This document shows positions 47,204 to 58,477 of a stretch of DNA of 64,000 bases, in pieces; position 1 is the first letter of the stretch, and every line of letters begins with the position of its first letter. The notes beneath the pieces are model-generated. The model was not told the DNA's origin, did no database searches, and saw only the letters and a list, made by a program, of their open reading frames with translations. Source of the DNA: Phaeosaccion multiseriatum (lineage: Eukaryota > Ochrophyta, other classes); contig OZ218958.1 of assembly GCA_965112735.1 (NCBI GenBank), forward strand, positions 744,001 to 808,000, read 5' to 3'. The position numbers were made by a program, and so were the translations under genes.

Positions 47204-49863
47204 TTAACCGCTGCATGTGTAAACGCTATTCACGCTGACGAGCTCCACACGATAGATGAGCGTCGCGTCCGGTGGTATGCCGCGCCGCTTCAGGCCGTTC
47301 TTTCCGTACCCGAGCACCGGTGGGATGTACACCACTCGCCGTTCTCCGGGACACATGCCCACCAAACCAAGGTCCCAGCCGGGAGGGAACTGCCCTGCTC
47401 CCTGCTTGCCAAGCACAAGGTAAATGGTTCCGTCACCGCCACGACCCTGCACCTGGATCGAGGGAGGGAGGGAGGGAGGGAGGGAGGGGAGGGGAGGGAA
47501 GGGGGGGGGATGGGGGTACAAAAAAGGGTGAGCTTGAGAGCTCACAATCTCTGGTCCCACCGCCATCTTTTCCTCGGCTCTCGGTGGTGCCAAAACGGGC
47601 GAAACGAGTTTGAGAGGCGTCATGAAACACCCCTCCCTTCCCTTTAATAGCACAGCACAGCACACCTTCACACTGACCTCCTTGCCGTTGATCTTAACCA
47701 TGGAGCCGTCAAAGATGGTGCCATTCTCCAGTGCGCCTTGATACTTAATCTCCAACAGATCCCCTCGCTTCGCCCCTCCCTTACAGCCCGAGGAGGAGCA
47801 AAGGGGCGACGGCCGCGCTTGCACCACGCGAAGCACCTGCTCAGACTGTCCTGCGCCGGCCACCGCCGGAGCTACTTCTGTGGATACTTGCGGCTCTCCA
47901 CTCTCATCCTTCTTGTCGGAGAAGGAGCGAAGGAGTTGAGTGAATTTGCCCGGGTCGCGAAAGACAATACTGAGCGGCCGAGGAGCCGCTTGAATGGCAG
48001 CCTTGACCTGGAATTTGAATTGAAGCAAACAAGGAGAGGAAAGCAGAGCAGAGGAGGAGGAGGAGGGGGTGGGGGGGGGGGGTTGGTTTCCTGGGTGTTG
48101 GTAGGTGGGTGAGTGGGTGAGAATGGGTGAGTGAGTGAGAATGGGTGAGTGGGTAAGTGAGAGAGAGAGTGAGTGAGTGAGTGAGTGAGTGAGTCAGTGA
48201 GTGGAGGTAAATTCCGCGATTTCAGAGCGTCTGACGCATCGGCGAGTAGGCTCCCTTTTCGGCCTTTTTGAGCAGAGAGAGAGAGAGAGTCGAGGTTGTT
48301 CGTCCCTCGTCGCTCGTTGCTACTCCAATCCACAGTCGGTGGATGAAAGAATGAATGAATGCAAGACTTGATAGCAGGGCCTTCCTTTCTCACTCGCGTT
48401 GACGAGCGAGAAACCCTTCAATCCAATCCAATCTACAGCCCAAGCATTTCGACTGCAAGGGTGTAATGACTCTGGCCTAAGCGAGCCTCTCTAGCTACGC
48501 TTTCTTACGAGGGAAGGTGTGCAAGGCCCTCCCTGTAATCCCTCCCTCCCTCCCCCCACCTCTCTCTCTCTCTCTCCTCCCTCCCTCTCTCTCTCCTCTC
48601 TCTCTCTCTCCTCTCTCTCTCCCCTGCTCGTACCCTCATCTCCGATGGCTGTTGTGCGTACTCTGCTTTTAATACCCCACCTAACCCCCCCCCCTCCTAC
48701 CTCCCTAACCCACCTGGGGTCCACTGAGCCGCTCCACAGGCTTTCCATCAACGGTCACCACGACCAAGTTCGGTCTAATCTCTCTCTTCGTCTCTGCTTC
48801 CCCCCCCGGGATGACTCTCTTGATGACCACGCGGCTGCTGTCCTGCAGCGAGAGGATAGAGTAAAAATAGGGTATGTACAGGGTATTATAAGGTGCATTT
48901 AGGGTATAGTGTATACATAGGGTATGGGGGGGTATAGGGTGTGCGGTTTGGGGCATAGGGTGTGGAGGGGTCAACGGACCACGCAGGCAAGGTGGGGAGG
49001 CGAGAGGAGATGAGTAGATGCTTTACTACAAGTCGAGGCCAGGAGATGAGTAGATGCTTTACTACAAGTCGAGGCCAGGAGGCTGCCACTGTGCTGCTGC
49101 ATGCACGTTCCGACGGGGACACAGATAGGCATACAGAGTCACATCTACCACGAGTCAGTCGTACTTTAAATAATACTTTAATAATTTTAATAACGTAGTG
49201 GAAGAAGATGTAAGAATAGGAAAGACTACATGTAGGTACGTACCTGCAACATGAGCTCATCCAACTCAATGCCCAGGGCTGCCTCCTTGAACACGACTTC
49301 AAACTCGTCGCTCGGGAGGGCGGCGGCGGTGGTGGTGGCGGGGGCAAGTGTCCCACCCAGACAGGCAAGGGAGAATCCCAGTGCAGAAACCAACATTCCC
49401 CTCCTCGTAGCAGGGGCCGCTGCAGCAGTAGCAGCAGGGGTGTCTGGAGTGGCAAGTGGGGAGCGATGTGTGCTTGGTAAAGACGGGTGGCGCAGGGGCG
49501 GCTGGGAAGAGGCGGACTTTCTTCTGCGTCGAAGTCGTTGGTGATGCCGAGGCGCGGATGGGGTGGGGCTTGCATGCATTCTGAATAGAAGGAGGAGCAG
49601 TGGTTCGGAAAAGCAGGAGAGGAGGAAGGGCGAATCATGTTGACATCGATTATTCTTCGTTCCTTCGACGCGTTAGAGGTCAGACTCCACGAGGGTTGGC
49701 GACAGTCGACTCACCTGGCGTTCATGTCGCGCTGCTTGGTCTTGCCGCTCGATACTTGCCCGAAGAGGGAAGCGTGGCCGTATGGATGTAGAGGAGGTGT
49801 CCCGGGCCCGACAAACGCTGCTACTGCTGGGCAGCAGGCGAGGCAAAGTGCTGCAAACCTCAT
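47204..49863 (-). CDS. Thylakoid-lumen PDZ-FKBP peptidyl-prolyl isomerase
   Basis: Five exons (transcription order) 49863-49715, 49580-49244, 48842-48714, 48007-47678, 47452-47204; 397 aa, phases consistent. Residues 1-17 (MRFAALCLACCPAVAAF) are a signal peptide ending in an ASAFAP-like AVAA-F junction. A Ser/Arg/Pro-rich transit stretch follows, then a twin-arginine thylakoid signal near residue 105 (RRGMLVSALGFSLACLGG...TTTAAA). The mature part begins with a PDZ-like domain (FEVVFKEAALGIELDELML, VVIKRVIPGGEAE, NLVVVTVDGKPVERL). The FKBP domain (about 255-397) keeps the Tyr of IKYQG, FDG, FPPGWDLGLVGM with the pocket Trp, and LGYG; the late pocket Phe is Tyr (TLIYRVELV). Predicted role: proline isomerisation or chaperone work in the thylakoid lumen. 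Targeting is inferred from sequence only. Confidence 0.88.
49006..49080. repeat. Perfect 36-bp tandem duplication
   Basis: AGATGAGTAGATGCTTTACT plus ACAAGTCGAGGCCAGG occurs twice, back to back, in intron 2 of the PDZ-FKBP gene, with no differences that I can see. This indicates a recent event. Confidence 0.9.
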
Positions 49864-50198
49864 TTGGTGTGTTTCGTGTTTTCCGTCTATTTCCTTTCTT
49901 TCTGACGATGTGCTCCAATCTCCAATCTGTGAATGAAGCGCCCCTGCTGGATCCCTGTTGCGCGGTGTGACCTACTGAATGAGGCGGGGAAAGCACAGGT
50001 GCACGGTAGGGCCGCAGAGCACCGAATATGCGGAAAGGGATGAGGACGGTTGGCCTGAGCGATACAACTGTAGATGCGAGAAGGATAGAGAGAAAAGGTT
50101 TCTTCACACGTTGTTCATTCACTGCTTCATGGTTGGCTCAAAAACTTCTGAAACTGTCTTCTTCAAACAGGACAGAGCGCCTGGGCAAGGGGGTCTAG
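49864..50198. promoter_or_regulatory. Short divergent promoter
   Basis: 335 bp separate the start codon of the PDZ-FKBP gene (minus) from that of the coiled-coil gene (plus). A bidirectional promoter is the simple reading. No TATA box is evident. Confidence 0.4.
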
Positions 50199-52915
50199 AT
50201 GGTGATGGCAGAGATGCTGCAGCACCCCCCAGCAGTAAAGGAGCCCCAGCAACAGCAGCAGCCCCAACAGAACAGCGCGCCAGAGAACAAGGAGCCGGAG
50301 ACATGGGGCCAGATGATGAAAGAGTACAACAGGTCCAAGACCAAGCTACCATGGGAGGCCAAGGGACTCAAGGCTCCACAGCCGGTCTATGTGAAGACCT
50401 ACGACGTCAGTCGGAAGGCCCGGGAGGTGGACCCTGTGTTGATGCTGCACAGAGACCCGGCCAAGGAGGCTGCTGCACGGGAGAAAGAGGTGAGAAACAA
50501 GAGAAATAATTTTTTATTTACTCTGCCTCATGTGGTGTTCTCGTATACGCAATACTGGGAAGGGCTGTGTAGCGCGAGGTCGGGGGGGTAGGCAAGGAGG
50601 GGGTTGTCCAAAGCGGAGGGGGGAGGGGGGCCTTGCGTGGAACGAGCCTTCGAAGCGAGCCAGGCCAACTCTCTTCTCAAACCCTCTGCTACTAATCTCA
50701 GTATCCAATACTCTCCAATACCATAGTCTGCATATGATGTTCCCTTGGGGATGTATCAATCTCTGTTCTCTGTTTCTGTTCCGGCCTTGCAGCTGAACAA
50801 GCCCAGCACACCACTCGCCTCAAGAACGCCCGGACTTGGCTAAATTAATCGGATAAGTATCCTCCTCGGCCCGATGTGGTGACTTTCACAGGTGAAGCGA
50901 CAGGCGCATACCATTGCTCAGGCTCGGAAAAAGCAGCTGCTCGTGGAGCAGAAGTTCAACTTGATCAATCACCAGCTGCAGAGTAAGGACGAGGCACAGG
51001 GAAAGAGTGCCGCGGAGACTAAGCTCGCTGCTTTTATCCGGCGGCCGGACACAAACGTGCGCTATAATATTATCAACCACGTGCGAACCGAAGACGCGGC
51101 CAAAGTAAAGACAGTGTACGGGAGTAAGGCGGAGGAGGAGGAGGTGGAGCAATGTCGCCGGAATCTGCAGGCAGAGGAGGAGATGGAGATACGTAAGAGC
51201 AAGTTGATGAGCCACAAAGCTAGAGAGGCGGACATTATTAGCAACCGTTTCATCGAGGATCACGAGGGAAAGGTGGCAAGCGAGAAGCAAGAGGTCCAGC
51301 AGCACGTGGAGGAGGCGTTTTGGAGAACGCACGACTACGACCTTCTGGCCGGTGTGTTTTACAACAAGGAAAAGGAGAAGCAGTTCCGCCAAACTCGCAG
51401 AAACCTCATGAAAATGCAGGGGAGGGCCCAGCGGCACCGTCTACCGCCCTCCATTCGCTATGGAGAGGGACAGATTTACAACATCATTAGTAAGGATATC
51501 ATCGATGCGGATAAGGAGGGAGCCTACGGTGGCGTGGGTGCGCGGGGCGTTGTCAAGAAGGTGAAGGGGAGAGAGTTCTTTGAGCAGAGCGTGGCGGATA
51601 GGGTGCGACATGCGGTGATGGCCGACCAAAAGTGCCTCAACAGGACCTCAGAGGAGCGATATTACGAGGTGGGTGGGGGGGAGGGGCTGGTTTGATGGGT
51701 GGATGGGTTGGTGGGTGGATGTGAGCGGGTAGGTGGAAGGGTGGAAGGGTGGAAGGGTGAATGTGGGATGAGATGGCACTAGATGGGCACCAGTGTGCGC
51801 TCACCATTTCCTTCAATCTCACTCTCACTCTCACTCTCAAGTCTCTCTCTCCCTACTCTGCCTACCACTCTGAGTGTACCCTACCTCTGTATCTTTCTTC
51901 ACGGCCTCCCTTCATTCTGACCCTTTTTCCTGCCTTCCTACCTATCTACCTACCTACGTACATACCTACCTACTACCTACCTACCCACCTCCCTCCTTCC
52001 TTCTTCCTACCTACCCACCTACCTACCTGCCTACCTTACTGACACACTAATTGAGCAGAACCTGAGGAAGGGCTACAACATCCTCAGCGGAATATCCTTC
52101 ACGGGGCGGGAGGGCGAGCCGCCAGCCAAGCCGAGGAGGCCTCTCGGATGCAGCACGGTTTGGTCGCACTTGCTGCAGCAGGGGCCGGAGAACGACACCC
52201 TGAGGTGAGGTAGGGGGTTGTCGGTTGGTTGGTCGATTGGTTGGTCGGCTGGTCCGTTAGTTGGTCGGTACGATGGCGTTGTGAGGGAGACACAGCCCAC
52301 GCAAGCGCAAAAGTAAAATCCCATACGCCCATCCCAAGCAAAAGAGGGGCTGACGAGGCGTTCCGCTCATTCCATAATGAAAACTACATACACTCCATCA
52401 GACCCCCAACGGCCCTTCCCCACTCTCCCTCCACTCTCCCTCCACTCTCCCTCCACTCTCCCCTGCTGAATGGCCTTTTGGGACCCGTTTTTGCCCTCGT
52501 CAGTCGAGCCTCCGACGGCGGCGGCAACAGGAGAAAGCCCCGCGATCTGTCCGGCGCCTCCGCTGACGTGGGGAGGATGGCTTCAGATGGATGTCCTTAC
52601 CCTGCGAGTAGAGGTGCGACAGCAGGCCAGGCCGATGGAGGAGGACGGAGGGGGGGCGGGAGCCTGGGGAGGGGGAGGGAGGAGGAGGCGGAGGAGGAGA
52701 ATGGAGTCTGTCGGTGCACATGGTCGGCCAGGAGCGGTAGAAGCAGCACCGCTTCTGCCGCGCCCATGAGAAGGGGCAGAGCGACATCAGCAGCTGTTGG
52801 TGATACAAGAGGAGTGGCAGCAGCGGCACCACCGAAGGTCCCCGCGCTCAATCTGCAGCCCCAGCAGGCGCCGTCCAGTGGGTCACAAACTGGTGTCAGG
52901 ACAGGAGGTTTCTAA
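50199..52915 (+). CDS. Coiled-coil protein of 541 aa, family not recognised
   Basis: Exons 50199-50489, 50892-51668, 52059-52204 and 52504-52915; phases 0, 0, 2. The Gln/Pro-rich start is followed by WGQMMKEYNRSKTKLPWEAK and VYVKTYDVSRKAREVDPVLM, then a long charged helical part (residues about 95-270) suited to coiled coil. A non-repetitive block HDYDLLAGVFYNKEKEKQF...IRYGEGQIYNIISKDIIDAD and YYEQNLRKGYNILSGISFTG looks evolutionarily constrained. The last exon is Gly/Ser/Arg-rich and poorly constrained; its splice site is less sure. This layout, helical with short Tyr/Phe-rich blocks, is common in flagellar and centriolar proteins, and the genome does make flagella, but I cannot assign a family. 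It starts 335 bp from the PDZ-FKBP start on the opposite strand. Confidence 0.75.
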
Positions 52916-53691
52916 GGTTCTTTGCCTGAGAAGTTCGAGATCGACTGTGCGTTGTGCATGTCGAACAGACATAGGGAAGACGCTCGAGCGGTGCGCAATT
53001 TTATAATTATTAAATTGAAACTTACGGCTCAGAGTACCAATTTACGAATTTACTCAAAAGACGGGGGGAAAGCGAAGGAATGCTTTGAAGCCATCAGGGG
53101 CGACTGAGGTGGCTGATGTAGTGATGAGAGAGAAGAAAAAGAAAAAGCCCCTTCCATAGTCGAGTTCCAATGTCGAGGAATCGATTTCAATTTCCAATTT
53201 CAACTCTCCTCGCTTTCCACTCCTCCTCCCCCATTTTTATTACAAGAGGTTTGAAGAAGCTCTTGCAGAGCAGAGCAAGACACACAGACCAGCTTGCTAC
53301 ATACACCCACAACCCACCCACCTCCCTTCCCACTGGTTGCACGGCAAGCGATTGCCACTTTACCTTTTCAAACACAACCTTCCGCTTCGGAGTTTGAACT
53401 CAAACGGACAAGGGGAGACGATAAGGAGCAGCGGGGGCGGAGGCGGAGCAGGGCTCTCCACAACAATTGCCGCTGAGGTGGGAGCGCTTTGCACGAAGGG
53501 CATTGTTGCTTTGGCTTGAGGAGCAGCAGCAGCATAGCGACGCAGGACAGCTCACTCACAACAGGTCAGGCGTAAAGTGAGCTCCGCAGCAGGAGGCGTT
53601 CTTTCGGAACAGGGCCACGGTGGTTATCTGTCAGCCCTAAAGAAGCAGTAGAGGCAACGGGGAGAGCGGCGGCAGGGGTGTAGGCAGCAAA
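52916..53691 (+). other. Spacer upstream of ASF1
   Basis: It holds the 3' UTR of the coiled-coil gene and the promoter and 5' UTR of ASF1. AT-richer around 53000-53060 and 53100-53240. No repeats or genes were recognised. Confidence 0.45.
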
Positions 53692-55199
53692 ATGGCCAGT
53701 GTCAACGTGACGAACATTGCGGTGCTGGACAACCCGTCTCCCTTCACCAACCCCTTCATGTTCGAGGTCACCTTCGAATGCGACCGCCCTTTGCAAGAAG
53801 GTAGGTGCGCCGCGTATGCTGGGGTAGTACAGAACGTCGTTCTCTAGTGGGGGATGGGCGTCATGAGGTGAAGAGAGGGAGAGAGCGAGGGGCTGCGTCA
53901 ATTTCGAATTACTGGCACCACCGTGAGGCGACGCCTCTTCTCTTCGGAGGGCGTGCGTACACTGTTCTTGGTTTGGTTTGTCTTTCCTCACGTCCCCCGC
54001 TCTTTTGAAGACTGTACTTTGTCGCCGTCTGTCACTGCCTCCCTCACCCTCACCCCCTCCCTCTCCCCACACCCCCTCCCGTCCCTGCGATACTTTGCAT
54101 CCACAGACCTAGAGTGGCGCGTGGTGTATGTGGGTTCTGCGGAAGACAGTCAGTACGACCAGGTGCTCGAGGACGTCATGGTGGGGCCCGTGCCGGCGGG
54201 AGTCAGCAAGGTGCGTGCGAACCTTTCTTGCCCTTGCGTGTGTCTGTGTGTCTGTGGGTCTGCCCTACCGCCCCCCGCCCCCCCCCACTCTATCTCTCTC
54301 TCCCTCCCTCCCTCCCTCCCTCTCTCTCTCTCCCTCCTTCCTTCCTTCCTTCCTTCCTTCCTTCCCTCTCTCCCTCCCTCTCCGCTTCCGTCGCCGTCTC
54401 TCTCTCTTGTACGTTATCTGCGCTTGAGGAATGCTTTTCCTTGGCTTGATATACTGGCTTCTCCCTCCGACCGTTCTTTCCTCCTTTCCTCCCTCCCTCC
54501 TTTCCTCCCTCCTCTCTTCTTCCCTCCCTCCCTCCCTCCTCTCTCCCTCCCTCCCTCCTCTCCTCCTCCCTTTCTCCGTCTCCTTCCTTCCCTACTTTCT
54601 GCCTACATACGATATACGCCCTCCCTCCCTCGTCTCTACTTACCACCCCCCCTCCCCAACAACACATGCCTCCACTCCTTCACCCCTCCCTCCCTCCCTC
54701 CACTCTCACCGCACAGTTCGTGCTTCAAGCAGAGGCCCCGGACTCCAGCAACATCCCCTACGAAGACCTCATCGGAGTAACTGTAGTGCTCATCACGTGC
54801 TCCTTTCGCTCTCAAGAGTTCCTCCGAGTGGGCTACTATGTCAACAACGAGCACGTGGACCCCACCATCAACCACTTGCTCGCGGAGGGCAACCCTGCAC
54901 CTCCGGGCATCCACGTGGATCAGTTGGTGAGAAGTGTGCTGCACGATAAGCCCAGAGTTACTCGCTTCCCTATTGAATGGGAGTCCGTGGGGGGCGGGGG
55001 TGGGGCAGTGTCGAGTGTGGGTGTGGTGCCGGAGCAGACTACTTCTTCCTCGTCGATGGACTCGGCCGTGAGTGCGAGTGCGAGCAATGGATCGATAGCA
55101 GCAGGAGCAGCAGTGGCAGCCGCATCAGAGGGAGCCGGAGCAGGGGCACAGTTGCAGGGCGAGAGATGGCAGCAGCAGCAGCAGCAGCAGCAGCAACAT

Positions 55200-55237
<38 letters not shown>

Positions 55238-55577
55238 TCAACAGCAGCAGGAGGGGTACGCCGCACATGACCCGATGGATGCTATGGAAGAAGATACAAT
55301 GTCGGAGGATGAGGAGGAGGACGAGAGCAGACACGACGACGACGACGACCATCATCATCATCATCATCACAGTAGCAGCAGTAGCAGCGGGGGAAGGCAG
55401 GCCGGCAAGATCCCAGTGAAAATCCTGGACGATGATGACAGTGGGGGAGGAGGAGGGGGAGGGGGAGGAGGGGGGGGGCACAGCCTGATGGGCTTTGGGT
55501 CGGTGGCGAACGGTCGCAGTAGCACCCTCCCCCCGCACTTTCCCCACTTTTTGTCGGGGCCGGCCTTGAGCTGCTGA
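53692..55577 (+). CDS. ASF1: Histone chaperone ASF1 with a long low-complexity tail
   Basis: Exons 53692-53800, 54107-54210 and 54717-55577 give 357 aa. Residues 1-155 are the conserved immunoglobulin-like ASF1 core: MASVNVTNIAVLDNPSPFTN, FMFEVTFECDRPLQEDLEWR, VYVGSAEDSQYDQVLEDVMV, GPVPAGVSKFVLQAEAPD, EFLRVGYYVNNEH and KPRVTRFPIEW. In the family this core binds the H3-H4 dimer and hands it to CAF-1 or HIRA for nucleosome assembly. The remaining 200 residues hold Ala/Gly, poly-Gln, acidic (SEDEEEDESRHDDDDD), poly-His, poly-Ser and poly-Gly runs. An acidic tail is known in fungal ASF1; the Gln and His runs here are unusual. Both introns are CT-repeat rich. Confidence 0.95.
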
Positions 55578-56853
55578 TGGCTGGGCTGCTGGCCTGCTTT
55601 GCATGTGCCTGGCTGGAAGGACGGAGCGAAGGGAGTAAAAAGGGAGTAAGGGAGGGAGGAAAGAAGAAAGTAGAGATGGAAGGAAGGCTTCCCCACTGTA
55701 CCCCTCGTCAGAGAGCGACGAAGGGGGGGGGGGGGGGGGAGGGCGAACTCGGCTTAGCCCCCAGCGCCATTTGGGATGACTTGATAGGGCGGCAATGAAG
55801 ACGATGTGCTGACTGGGTACAGACAGAAGAGAAAAGCACTGCACATACCATGTCGTACAGCCGTATGCGAATATCAAGCACCTCATGTATGAAGAATGAA
55901 GGAACGGTCGGAACGAAAATAATACTACATAATAGACGAAGGAAGAAGAACATGAATGGCCGCGGAGGTAGATGGTCCTGCTTTGGGTAAGTCATTGAGG
56001 AGAAACGCGCTAATGCAGGAGCTTACGGGTGCCAACAGCAACGGCCCTCCACGAGCGGAGCAGGCGTGGATAGACACCCCTGGCCTGGCCCGGTAGGTTG
56101 CAAACCATCCCAATGAGGATTTCAGCCTCGGCCAGAGTACAATGGTAGAGAGGAAGAAGGACTTGGACCCCCAGTGTTACCCTCCCAGCCGATACAGTAC
56201 TGTAGCCAGTGTTCACTTCGTCGCTGCTAGGGGTGAAATAATTAGCGTCCTCCTCGAAGCTGACGTACTCGCAACTGAAGGAAAGCCCTCGGGAGGCCGT
56301 CAGGCCATCCTCGCGCAGAAGGAACCTTTCCCCTCTCTGCTTGGTCGCCCCACTTAAGCTGAAAGGAAAAGACTGCTACATGATCGTAAAACTCGGAACA
56401 GTTTCAGTATTACTTCGAAGTACATCATGATTACAACGGGACGGTGCTTGGCTGGGTCTCGATGCGAGCTCAGCAAGGAATCACGGGGTGGAAAGGAAGG
56501 AGGGAAGGAAGGAAGGAAGGAAGGAAGGAAGGAAGGAGGCTGTACACACAACCGCATGCCATCCCGACCTTCGCACAACATGTCATACCCCATCTGCGCA
56601 AACTAATGAACAATAATAATACCAGGTCTAATAATTTCCCTCCCCTCACGTATAATATGTACAAGTATACATACATCGATGAAACAGGCGGTCCTCTGTC
56701 TCCCCTCTCAGCCCCTGTACATGGAATGGAAAACTTGCGGTCCTCTCTCACCTCTCTCTCCCCTCCGCCCTCTCTCTCTCTCCGCCGTCCATAGGAATGT
56801 CCTCTCCCTCCCTCTCCCCTGTCCTCTCTCTCCCCTCTCTCCCCTCTGCCAAC
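55578..56853. other. Convergent spacer between ASF1 and the carrier gene
   Basis: 1.3 kb with no supported gene. It contains a G12 run near 55727 and (GGAA)n at 56495-56536. Both 3' UTRs should end here. The AT-rich segment 56600-56680 may include a polyadenylation region. Confidence 0.5.
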
Positions 56854-58414
56854 TCAGGCCCTGGGACTGTACATGCGTAGCACTGCCTCGTACACAGTAA
56901 AGCTGCAAGCGTGACTCACGATGGAGCTCGCCACCACCGCGTGCACGCCTCGGTAGAACCCACTCATGCCCAAGTGCTTGTACACTGCGAGAGCCACCTC
57001 GGTGGCCCCGCTGGGCACCAACGACTGCTGACCCTGCCGCCGAAGTGTCGACCATAGCAGCATCTCTTCCCCCGCGGCTCGTCTGCTGCCATCTAGCCAC
57101 CTCGCCTCTCCATCCTCTTCCTCCTCCTCCTCCTCCTCCTCCTCCTCCTCCTCCTCCTCCTCCTCCTCCTTCCCCTCCGCCGCCGCCGCCGCCGCCGCCG
57201 CCCCGTCCTCCTCTGTGCTGTCTTGCTCAAGTTGTTCCTCAGAGCCGTCACCACCTCCGACGGCGACGGAACACTCTTCCCTCCGGCGGCGCTTAGCCCC
57301 CATCCGAAGGCGAGGTTGATGACTTTCCTCCCCCCTCACTCCCACTGCTTGTACGGCGTCAGTATGAGCAGTAGCAGCGGTGGCAGCGCCCCCCCTCCCA
57401 CCTCGCTCCTGCTCTTGCTCTTGCTCCTCCTCTTGGCCGCCACCGCACCAATAGCCGGCTTGGAGGATGGTCTTGACGGCATCCACTGGGAAGAATGACA
57501 AGCAACACACTGCCCCCGCCAGCCCACCCGCCAGGAAGGGGGGCAGAGGGAAGCAAAAGGGCGACCACAAAAGGTTCAGTAGCGCGCCCATCAAGCCCCA
57601 CCAGTACGTGCAGCTCAGGAAGCTGGGGCCGTTACCAGCACTACTACTACTGGTAGTAGTAGTAGCACTGCTGCCATTTGTGGTGCTGCTGGTGCCTCGC
57701 TTGGTCAGTCGCTGAGGAAGAGACTTCATACCCACACTACCCGCCGCGGAGGCCGCTGTGGCAGCCGCCGTCGCTGCTACTGCTCCTCCTGCCGGTTCGT
57801 GAACGGATGGCAAGACCGCAACGGCGACGACGAGGAGTATGGGGTGTCAGGACGTCATTCAGAAGAGAAAATGGAAGAGGAGAAGCAAGAAAAAGCCAAA
57901 GCAGTAGAACCCCCACCCCAGCCAGCTACGTTTCCACGTCGACATATTCATTAGTCACAGAGAGAGACGGAGCGAGAGAGAGAGTGCAAAAGAGAGAGAG
58001 AGAGAGTGCAACGCACCGCGAGTACACCATACAACTGTACCTGAGGCCACCGCCGCCGTCGCCGAGGCCGCCACCGTAGCCGTGGCTGACGCTGCAGCCG
58101 TCGCCGCCTGTGCCACTCTGGACCCATGCAAGGCCGCTGCGGCGAGAGTCGCTGAAGCCGCTGCTGCCACCGCTCCGGACAGAGCGGTACCGAGTGCGGC
58201 GGCGGCCGTGCCAAAGGTGGGCAGCACGATGAGAGGGGCTGGTGTGGAGCCGTGCTCTCCGCCCCTCAAGAGGTGGTACACCACAAGGTACAGGGCGGAA
58301 CTTGGGGCGTCTCTCAGCACCGTCAGAGACAGCCCCTTGTACAAGCCGACTCGGATACCGTGCTGCCTCCAGAGCCGTCGCAGGCAGCTAAAGAAGCCAC
58401 CGTCACTGCTGCCG

Positions 58415-58477
<63 letters not shown>

